Of a stretch of 64,000 nt of DNA, positions 34,247 through 40,757 are shown one piece after another. The notes beneath the pieces are model-generated. The model saw nothing but the letters and a program-made list of their open reading frames with translations. It did no database searches and was not told the DNA's origin. The translations under genes were made by a program, and so were the position numbers. Position 1 is the stretch's first letter; each line of letters begins with the position of its first letter. This stretch comes from an uncultured Myxococcales bacterium (GTDB lineage: Bacteria > Myxococcota_A > Polyangia > Polyangiales > Polyangiaceae), in assembly GCA_937872925.1 (NCBI GenBank), contig CALMUT010000157.1, positions 60,346 through 124,345 on the forward strand. The letters are read 5' to 3'.

Positions 34247-35068
34247 TCAGTCGCACTTGAACTCGTCTTGGCGACAATCCTTGTCTGGGTCGCAATGATC
34301 CTTGGTCAGGCATTCGACGCATTGATTCGAGGCCGTGTTGCAGTGGGGGCTGCCTCCGCTGGTGCAGTCAGCGCTTTCCATGCACTCTACGCACCGACCG
34401 CTGGCGACGTTGCACGCAGGAGTGTCACCGCCGCACTGCGCGTTCGACGTGCATGGTGCGACACATTTGTTGTCGCCGTTGCAGGTTCCGCCCTTTCCGC
34501 AGTCGGCGTTCGTGAGGCACTCGACGCATTCGTTGTCGCTGGCGTTGCACAACGGCTTGCCACCACCGCAGTCCGAATTGGCCACGCACTCGATACATTT
34601 GCCTCGCCCGGTCTGGCAAATTCGCTGACCACCGGTGCAATCCGTGTTGCTTCGGCATTCGACGCAGCGGTCGACTTGTGCGTTACAGAATCTCTCGCCT
34701 CCACCGGGGCAGTCCGTGTCAGTGATGCAGCGTACACACACGCCCCTTGTTGTGTTGCACAGCGGGTCACCGCCCTGGGCGCAGGCTGAGTTGTCGCTGC
34801 AGGTTAGCTTGCAGTCGCCGCTCGTGGTGTCGCAGATCTGGTTCGCGTCCGTACAGTCCGCGTTGCTGGCGCATTGGACGCAGCGCCCTCCAATGCAGTA
34901 GGGGTCCCCGCCAGCGCAGCCTGCGTTGGAGGTGCATGAGTCGTTGCCAAAGGGGTTGTTTGGATTGGTGAGCCCCGCTTCGTCACTCCCACCGCAGCCT
35001 GCCACGGACAGGCCTCCGGTCACGGCGACAAACATGAACGGTATAAGCAAGCGGCGAACTGGCGACAT
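34247..35068 (-). CDS. lipoprotein with about eight Cys-rich repeats, 273 aa
   Basis: Probable surface lipoprotein. Start ATG 35068 has a perfect ribosome site AAAGGAGA eight bases upstream. Signal MSPVRRLLIPFMFVAVTG with a lipobox ending AGCGG. Then about eight units of the pattern Cys-x-Ser/Asn-x-x-Asp/Gln-Cys, x5-8, Cys, x5-8, Cys-x-x-Cys, each about 30 residues, with the signature 'CVECxxxxDC'. The repeats are disulfide-rich and resemble other myxobacterial Cys-rich repeat families. It is divergent from the shorter relative at 35193. Confidence 0.85.
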   Translation of the reverse strand: MSPVRRLLIPFMFVAVTGGLSVAGCGGSDEAGLTNPNNPFGNDSCTSNAGCAGGDPYCIGGRCVQCASNADCTDANQICDTTSGDCKLTCSDNSACAQGGDPLCNTTRGVCVRCITDTDCPGGGERFCNAQVDRCVECRSNTDCTGGQRICQTGRGKCIECVANSDCGGGKPLCNASDNECVECLTNADCGKGGTCNGDNKCVAPCTSNAQCGGDTPACNVASGRCVECMESADCTSGGSPHCNTASNQCVECLTKDHCDPDKDCRQDEFKCD

Positions 35069-35192
35069 GGAATTCTCCTTTGGCTCTAATGGGTAGTAAC
35101 CGCAGCCGGGGCGATCAGGCAGCGCCGGGCAGCAGACGTTTTCAGGGAATATGGGCGGCTCGACGTGGCGGCGCGCGCTATGCTCCCAGCCC

Positions 35193-35777
35193 ATGTCGCG
35201 CGCCAGGATAGCTGCGTTTGGCGTCTGCCTATTCGTCGGGGCATGCGGTTCGGACGGGCACATCGACCTCGGTTCTACCGCCTCGGGCGGAGCGACGGGC
35301 AGTGCCGGGGTGGGCGGCACAGGGGCCTTGGGAGCTGCGGGAGCGACGACCTGTGGTTCGAGCGCGCAGTGCATCGGTGAGCGTGCGTTTTGCGAACTCT
35401 CGTCAGGGAGATGCGTGAAGTGTCTGATTCCGGGGCACTGCAAGGAATCCGGGAAGACCTGCGATCCGGTGGTGTTCGAGTGCGAAGATAGCTGTACCCA
35501 AGATGGCGAATGCTCTTCCGGCAGCAAGCCGTTCTGTGAGCCCACCCGGGGTGTGTGCATCGAGTGTCGTCAGGACGCCCACTGCACCAGCGGTGACGAG
35601 AACCGCTGTCTGACAACGGTCGGCAAGTGTGTGCAATGTCGCGGCGACACCGACTGCAGCAATGCGGAAAAGCCGTTTTGCCCGCTCAGTCGCAACGAGT
35701 GCAGTGAGTGCTTGGTGGACGGCCACTGCCCCGGAGGTCAGAAATGCGATCCGACGGACTATCAATGCCGGGGCTAG
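35193..35777 (+). CDS. Cys-rich repeat lipoprotein, shorter relative, 194 aa
   Basis: Lipoprotein whose repeats match those of the divergent gene at 34247-35068. Signal MSRARIAAFGVCLFVGAC with a lipobox; ATG at 35193 is chosen over ATG 35151. After a short Gly/Ala/Ser linker there are about four to five Cys units (CIGERAFC, CVKCLIPGHC, CIECRQDAHC, CVQCRGDTDC, CSECLVDGHC). The two genes share a 124-bp upstream region, so they may be expressed together. Function unknown; adhesion or protein binding is a guess. Confidence 0.8.
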   Translation: MSRARIAAFGVCLFVGACGSDGHIDLGSTASGGATGSAGVGGTGALGAAGATTCGSSAQCIGERAFCELSSGRCVKCLIPGHCKESGKTCDPVVFECEDSCTQDGECSSGSKPFCEPTRGVCIECRQDAHCTSGDENRCLTTVGKCVQCRGDTDCSNAEKPFCPLSRNECSECLVDGHCPGGQKCDPTDYQCRG

Positions 35778-35781
35778 TGGC

Positions 35782-36909
35782 TCATTGCTTTGGCATCGCG
35801 ACGTCTCGAGCTTCGTCTTGCGCTGCCCCACCCCGGGATTCACGCAAGTAGCGCCGAGCTTCGCCGGCGGCCTCTTGGTTCTTGCCTAGGCGCTTGAGAG
35901 CGCGGAACCGCTCCAGGCGTGCCTCCGGAGTAAGTGGGCTATCCGGATAGCGTCGCAGTAGCTCGTCGAGTAGCGCTACGGCTTGCGCGTCATTGCCTCG
36001 GTCGCGGGCGGCTAGTGCAGCGGCGTAGACCTTGTTTTGCGCCGCCAAAGAGGTCTCCGGCGCGGCGGGCTGGCTTGGTGCGGTATTGTTCGGCCGCGGA
36101 CTTGCCGACTTGCCGCGGGGCCCACCGGCGGCCGCCGGGCTTGTCGGTTCTAGCGGCTTGATCGCGGCGGGCGGGGCTAGTTTCACCCAGGGCGCGGCGT
36201 CATTTGCTGACGTCCAGATCGGATCTGCGCCTGGAATGAGCGATGTAGTCCGACCGCGACTCTTGGCGCTGACGCGGCCCTCGTGCACGACCACGCTGGT
36301 CGTTCCCGCTGTGCTCACTCGCACGGTGAATTCGGTGCCATGTACCGTTACGGTCGTGTCCGGAGTCAAAACCTCGAAGCTGCCTCCCGGTGCAAGCTTG
36401 GGCACCCGCACGCGCACCTCACCAACGTCGATGCGAATCGCCATCCGAGCCGGGGTAGCGGCGACTAAAGAAACTCGGGAGCTGCCCGCAATCTTCGCGG
36501 TCGCTCCGCCTGCAAAGGACAAGAGCGCACTCTTGTGGGGGAGCGTAGTGAAGCTGTCGCCAACTGCCGCGCCATGATTTCGCGCCGACGCCAAAGCTTG
36601 CTCTGTCCCGGCATGGGTGAGCACCACGTCGCCGTTCAAGTGCGCGTCGGCTGTGGTGTTCACCACGCGCCCAGTCAGGCTGCGGAAGCCAAAGACGGCC
36701 GCGATGACAGCGGCGACAGCGAGCAGCGCAAGGCCAGCCCGCCGACGGCGGGACCGCTCGCGCGTGTTGGCTTCAGCCTGCGCACGGATCTGTCGTGCCA
36801 GCTGCGGCACGACCCGCGCGCGCCGTGCTTCTTCGGTCTCTGCGTCTTCTAGTGGTACGACACTGCGACGCCACGCGCCCAACAGTTGGTCCAACTCGTT
36901 GTCACTCAT
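35782..36909 (-). CDS. FecR-domain protein with TPR-like C-terminus, 375 aa
   Basis: Probable anti-sigma/regulatory membrane protein. The N-terminal 60 residues are cytoplasmic and hydrophilic (DNELDQLLGAWRRS), then one membrane helix (AGLALLAVAAVIAAVFGF), a FecR-type periplasmic domain (VGDSFTTLPHKSALLSFAGGATAKI, VTVHGTEFTV, VVVHEGRVSAKSRG), a Pro/Ala linker and a C-terminal TPR-like repeat (AQAVALLDELLRRYPDSPL). ATG at 36909 overlaps the stop of the ECF sigma gene by 8 bases, so the two are coupled, as expected for a sigma factor and its membrane regulator. Confidence 0.85.
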   Translation of the reverse strand: MSDNELDQLLGAWRRSVVPLEDAETEEARRARVVPQLARQIRAQAEANTRERSRRRRAGLALLAVAAVIAAVFGFRSLTGRVVNTTADAHLNGDVVLTHAGTEQALASARNHGAAVGDSFTTLPHKSALLSFAGGATAKIAGSSRVSLVAATPARMAIRIDVGEVRVRVPKLAPGGSFEVLTPDTTVTVHGTEFTVRVSTAGTTSVVVHEGRVSAKSRGRTTSLIPGADPIWTSANDAAPWVKLAPPAAIKPLEPTSPAAAGGPRGKSASPRPNNTAPSQPAAPETSLAAQNKVYAAALAARDRGNDAQAVALLDELLRRYPDSPLTPEARLERFRALKRLGKNQEAAGEARRYLRESRGGAAQDEARDVAMPKQ

Positions 36910-37543
36910 CGGACTCCCCCCCTGCCCGCATTCGCTTTCTGAGTTCATGGCGCCCGCGTACGAGTCGCGACTGAGCGGCCGCGACGGTCGTGTCGGTCAT
37001 GGCCGCGATCTCCGCTAGATCGTGGCCGAGCACGTCGTGCAACAGCAAAGCTTCTGCCCGGCCAGGGCTCATCTGCGACAGTTCATAGCGCAAGCGTTCG
37101 AAGGCGCCGCGCGCCGCTACGTCGCGTTCTGGGTTGTCGTCGCTCGGGGCGTCTGCATCGACCGCATGTCTGTCGAACACCTTTCGCTCACGGCGCCGTG
37201 AGCGTAGAGCGTTCAACGCGACGTTGCTAGCGATGCTGCTGGCCCAAGTACGTAAGCTGCACGCTCCGGCGAATCTCTTGGTGCTCAATGTTTTGACGAC
37301 CTGCTCAAAACTCTGTTGCACGAGATCTTCGTGGTCGGATTCGCGACGACCGAGCACTCGGTACAGGGTTTGGTCGATCACGTTTGCGCATCGGTCGTAC
37401 AGCGTGTCCGCGACGCTCGAATCACCACGCACCACGGCAGAGATGATGCGCTCGTCGCTGAGCTCGGCTTGCGGTCCGCCCTCGGGCGAGGGCAGGGCCC
37501 GAAGGTGAGGAGCGCCAGGTTTTGAGCGAGCAGGGACCACCAA
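36902..37543 (-). CDS. ECF-type RNA polymerase sigma factor, 213 aa
   Basis: Sigma factor of the ECF class. Region 2: LYDRCANVIDQTLYRVLGRR then DHEDLVQQSFEQVVKT. Region 4: LGHDLAEIAAMTDTTVAAAQSRLVRGRHEL. A 30-residue hydrophilic head precedes region 2. Its 3' end overlaps a FecR-domain gene and it is the second gene of a minus-strand operon with the barrel-like gene before it. No TonB receptor of the usual FecIR type is present. Confidence 0.9.
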   Translation of the reverse strand: MVVPARSKPGAPHLRALPSPEGGPQAELSDERIISAVVRGDSSVADTLYDRCANVIDQTLYRVLGRRESDHEDLVQQSFEQVVKTLSTKRFAGACSLRTWASSIASNVALNALRSRRRERKVFDRHAVDADAPSDDNPERDVAARGAFERLRYELSQMSPGRAEALLLHDVLGHDLAEIAAMTDTTVAAAQSRLVRGRHELRKRMRAGGESDE

Positions 37544-37585
37544 GAAAATAGTACCCGCTGTTGCGGCAAGCAGGCAGGAAACGGC

Positions 37586-38506
37586 TCAAAACGGCATGAG
37601 CCGCACACCGAGGCTGCCGCCCAAGGACAAACTCGGTTGGCGGCCAGCGTCGCGTCCGTCGAGGGTGATAACCGTTCCGCTTTCGCGCAGCATGCTTTGA
37701 AGCGCGAAAACAATCGAAATTCGGTCGGTTACGTTACTCCGAGCGCCGAGACGCGCGCCCAGACCGAATACCCAGCGGCCGCCTTCGTCCGGCCGCGGCT
37801 CGCCCACATCTGCTTGTAAACGTTCAGCGGCTGGCGCAACTGCGGCAGTCAGCGTGAGGGTTGAAGTGAGTGGATGTGCGACGCCTGCTCCAAATTCCAG
37901 GCTGTACCATCGCGTGCGCAGGCCTTGTTCGTCGCGAGGACGCATGCCGTAGCCCGCGCCCAAGTATGCCTCCCATGGCCCGTGGATGACGGCACCGAGG
38001 CGCGCCGCGCCGCCCCAACGGGGGGCACCTGAATCGAGGGCAGAATCGACGATCGCTCCTAGCTCCAGGAACAGCTGGAGCCCAGCACGTTCGGCGCTCG
38101 GCTCTTGGGGTGGCTGGGTCTTGGCGACGTATTCGATCTGCGCGGGCTGTTTCGGAGTGGCAGCCTTCGTGGTGGGCTCTCGCTCCGCTTCGCCAACCAA
38201 CGTGCCAATCACGAACCCTACGGTCTTTGCGCGCTCGCGTTCGGGATCGGCGGGCCCGAAGTCGAGGGTGCGGACGGCCCAGCGAGTTCGCCCCTCCCGA
38301 CGCAGCCCAAGCTCCACGCGTACCTGGGTATAAGCTTCGTTTGACGAAACGATCGCGACGGCGCGTGCGTCTGGCTTCGGCCCGGCGTCTAGCACTTCGC
38401 AGCGACCATCGCGCACGGCCTCGGTGCAGGCAGCCACCAGCGCGGGGGCGTGCTCTGAGGCTACGTCGCGGGGCGAGAGCTCAATGACGACTGGAGGGAG
38501 CGGCAT
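37586..38506 (-). CDS. hypothetical protein with barrel-like C-terminus, 306 aa
   Basis: No family recognised. The first 120 residues are soluble and charged without a signal peptide (LSPRDVASEHAPALVAACTEA) and resemble a small alpha/beta domain. After a Gln/Pro-rich linker (about 120-145) the second half alternates short hydrophobic strands with polar turns and ends in a Phe (RLMPF), the pattern of an outer-membrane barrel C-terminus. The ATG at 38506 follows no ribosome site of note. First gene of the barrel/ECF/FecR operon; 42 bases separate it from the sigma gene. Confidence 0.6.
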   Translation of the reverse strand: MPLPPVVIELSPRDVASEHAPALVAACTEAVRDGRCEVLDAGPKPDARAVAIVSSNEAYTQVRVELGLRREGRTRWAVRTLDFGPADPERERAKTVGFVIGTLVGEAEREPTTKAATPKQPAQIEYVAKTQPPQEPSAERAGLQLFLELGAIVDSALDSGAPRWGGAARLGAVIHGPWEAYLGAGYGMRPRDEQGLRTRWYSLEFGAGVAHPLTSTLTLTAAVAPAAERLQADVGEPRPDEGGRWVFGLGARLGARSNVTDRISIVFALQSMLRESGTVITLDGRDAGRQPSLSLGGSLGVRLMPF

Positions 38507-38613
38507 GTTGAACCGAATCGCCAGGAGTCTAGCTCAAGCGCCCGCGTACCCGCGCGCAGGTCGCCACCCGGGCTGGAAGCATGCCCGCGTGGCGGAACCG
38601 AACGCAGCGACCG

Positions 38614-39321
38614 TCAGGGCTGGATCAGCTTTTGGCTTGCGTGGCAGGTGTTGCAGGCTGCGGTTGGCTTGGCGATCATCTTCTTTTCGCCGTTGGCATT
38701 GCGCATACGGGTCTCGGCTGTTGCCCAGTTGATTGTCGCGCCGCCTTGCTTCTCGACGAAGAACTTCCCATCAGGATCGGTGCAGGCGTAGTAGAAGTTG
38801 GTGCCGTCGCTGACGCCCACTTCGACTTTGGCGGCGCCAACACTTCCTCCCGTTTGCCAAATCGTACCTCCGAAGAGCCACTCCTTTTCCTTGCCAGTCG
38901 GTCCATGGCAGGTCATGCAATTCTGGTCCGTGTTGTGATTCTTCTTGTATTTGTCGGACTGACAGTTCGCGTCGTAGGGGTTGGGGAAGAACGCCTTGCC
39001 GCCGCCCGCACCAGCTGAACCTGCTGCGCCCGCAGCGCCACCGGTAGCCGTACCCGCAGCGCCACCGGTAGCCGTACCCGCAGCGCCACCGGTGGCTGTA
39101 CCCGCAGCACCGCCGGTAGCCGTGCCCGCAGCGCCGCCGGTAACCGTGCCCGCAGCGCCGCCGGTGGCCGTACCCGCAGCGCCGCCGGTAGCCGGGCCCG
39201 CAACGCCACCGGTCGCGCTACCACCACTCCCACCGCCGCCGTCGTCGTCCGAGCCGCAACCACCTGTCATCCCGAGGGCGAAGGCCGCGGCTAGCCCAAC
39301 CAATAGAGTCTCAGTTTTCAT
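38614..39321 (-). CDS. dihaem c-type cytochrome lipoprotein with GGAAGTAT-repeat linker, 235 aa
   Basis: Probable periplasmic lipoprotein with covalent haem. Signal MKTETLLVGLAAAFALGMTGGC with a lipobox and AAAGGAAC 10 bases upstream of ATG 39321. The linker has about seven copies of Gly-Gly-Ala-Ala-Gly-Thr-Ala-Thr. Two haem motifs follow in the C-terminal half, CMTCH and CNTCH, separated by a beta-type stretch (AKVEVGVSDGTNFYYACTDPDGKFFV) like a carboxypeptidase-regulatory fold. Electron acceptor unknown. It would need the Ccm system, of which ccmE is in this window. Confidence 0.8.
   Translation of the reverse strand: MKTETLLVGLAAAFALGMTGGCGSDDDGGGGSGGSATGGVAGPATGGAAGTATGGAAGTVTGGAAGTATGGAAGTATGGAAGTATGGAAGTATGGAAGAAGSAGAGGGKAFFPNPYDANCQSDKYKKNHNTDQNCMTCHGPTGKEKEWLFGGTIWQTGGSVGAAKVEVGVSDGTNFYYACTDPDGKFFVEKQGGATINWATAETRMRNANGEKKMIAKPTAACNTCHASQKLIQP
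39035..39202 (-). repeat. 24-bp tandem coding repeat, seven copies
   Basis: Units beginning at 39035, 39059, 39083, 39107, 39131, 39155 and 39179 differ at a few positions. They code for the linker repeats of the dihaem lipoprotein and are not a CRISPR array: no spacers. Confidence 0.85.
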
Positions 39322-39590
39322 GGCAATAAGTTCCTTTCGCAAACGGAGGAGAGAGGCGCTCCCCGTTTCGATAGTTGCCGGCTCGCCATGCAGCAGGCAC
39401 CCCGCGTAGCGCGAGACGAGAAATGCCCTTTCGCGCATCCCTTGCACAGACGCTCATCTGGGGTTTTCTAGAAGATCACTTGAGGCCGCGCACCGATTGC
39501 GCGACTAGTGCGTCCAAGGCTTTTCAGAGCTGGGCTACTCTTTTTCTTCCGGCCCGGGGCTGGCCCGGATTGACTGGTTCTGGAAACCGC

Positions 39591-39636
39591 CGTCTGCGCC
39601 GGCGGCAATCCGCCCCTGTGTGTGGACGCGAAGTAG
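39591..39636 (+). pseudogene. Cys-rich lipoprotein 3'-end remnant
   Basis: Forty-six bases identical to 34111-34156, the end of the Cys-rich lipoprotein gene, with its TAG stop. There is no upstream coding sequence. It is the right-hand counterpart of the mutM remnant at 34167-34220. Confidence 0.9.
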
Positions 39637-39700
39637 GCGCGCGGCTTCAGCGCTGACACGCCGGGCAATAGCAACTCGAGCGCTGCGCGATCACTTTGCG
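39591..39700 (+). repeat. 110-bp direct repeat, right copy
   Basis: Identical to 34111-34220. The mutM 3' end here (39647-39700) is functional, while the lipoprotein end is a remnant. Confidence 0.97.
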
Positions 39701-40522
39701 GACAATCGCGGTCTTGCACTTTCGGCAGGGGGCGCCCTCTAGTCCATACACGCGGCGTTCGTCCTGGTAGCCGCCGTCTTTGCCGTCGGGGCGCACATAG
39801 TCGTTGATGCTCGAACCACCCGTGGCGATGCCGCGCTCCAGCACTACGCGAACGAAGCGCGCGATGCGCTTCCACTCCGCTTCCGACACTCGCTTGGCGC
39901 TGCGCGTTGGCCGCACGCCGGCGCGGAACAGCGCTTCGTCCGCGTAGATGTTGCCCACGCCGGCCACCACACTCTGATCGAGCAGCAGCGTCTTGACGGG
40001 TGTGCGGCGTTTCTCGCCGGCTGCGTGCAAGATCCCAGGCGTCACGGCCAAGGCGTCTGGCCCCAGCTTGTCCAGGCGCGCGTCGCTCTCCCCCAAGCCA
40101 AGCAGGCGCACCTTGCCGAACTTGCGCACATCACGAAACAAGACATCGGGACCGCGGTCCGCAAAAGCGATGCGCAAATGTGTGTGCGCATCCGGACGGA
40201 AATCCCGTTGCGTCTCTGGTGAGAGCGCCGCGCGCGCCGTCTTGGAGAGCAGGCGCGGGCTCGTAACTGCGCTGGAAAAGAGCTGTCCCGTCATGCCCAA
40301 GTGCAGCAAAAGCCGCGATCCGTCGTCGAGTTCCGCCAGCAGATACTTTCCGTGACGCGTCAGCGCGCGCACGCTGCGTCCGGGCAGGCGCTTCTTCAGC
40401 GTTCTTGGCGGCGTGAGAAAGAAATAACTCGGCTTTGTCGTGTGCACGGCTGCGATGCGCCGCTCCAACAAGACCGGCGCGATCAGCCGCCGCGTGACTT
40501 CGACTTCGGGTAGCTCCGGCAA
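39647..40522 (-). CDS. mutM: formamidopyrimidine-DNA glycosylase (Fpg/MutM)
   Basis: Repairs oxidised bases by excision and AP lyase activity. The catalytic Pro must follow the initiator Met: the sequence PELPEVEV begins right after a TTG codon at 40522, so the start is TTG there and not the upstream ATG at 40567 or 40543, which would bury the Pro. Other residues: Glu3, Lys in RHGKYLL, and the C-terminal zinc finger CRKCKTAI and CYCPACQR. Length 291 aa fits. Its last 54 bases belong to the duplicated repeat. Confidence 0.93.
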   Translation of the reverse strand: MPELPEVEVTRRLIAPVLLERRIAAVHTTKPSYFFLTPPRTLKKRLPGRSVRALTRHGKYLLAELDDGSRLLLHLGMTGQLFSSAVTSPRLLSKTARAALSPETQRDFRPDAHTHLRIAFADRGPDVLFRDVRKFGKVRLLGLGESDARLDKLGPDALAVTPGILHAAGEKRRTPVKTLLLDQSVVAGVGNIYADEALFRAGVRPTRSAKRVSEAEWKRIARFVRVVLERGIATGGSSINDYVRPDGKDGGYQDERRVYGLEGAPCRKCKTAIVRKVIAQRSSCYCPACQR

Positions 40523-40757
40523 GGCGTGCGGCGAGTATGTCATGAGTGCCTGGGCGCGCGTTCTCAAGGGAACCGACAGGCGCGGCCTCGACCGGCCCGC
40601 GCCCGCTTCACGCGCCGGTACCGTCGATTCATGCGGTCTTTGACCCCTCGCCCGATTCCTCGGCCCGCCCGGGCATACTCCGGGGGCGGGGGATGCTGAC
40701 CCTCAGAGGTCGTTTCCGCTTTTGGTAGGCCAGACTCCATAGCACTCTGCAAAGCGC

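Larger units (their letters stand above)
34221..39590. other. 5.4-kb segment bracketed by direct repeats: inferred insertion
   Basis: The sequence between the two copies of the 110-bp repeat. It carries six genes (two Cys-rich repeat proteins, a FecR protein, an ECF sigma factor, a barrel-like protein and a dihaem lipoprotein). The ends show no inverted repeats and no transposase or integrase is inside. Both outer genes stay complete because the repeat supplies their missing ends, the result expected from a single crossover of a circle carrying this short sequence, or from a long staggered cut. Confidence 0.6.

Noticed and set aside
39035..39202. CRISPR-like regular repeats
   Set aside because: Units are contiguous without spacers and stay in frame as linker codons of a lipoprotein.
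34221..39590. Classical transposon or IS element
   Set aside because: No terminal inverted repeats, no transposase, and a 110-bp duplication is far longer than usual target duplications.
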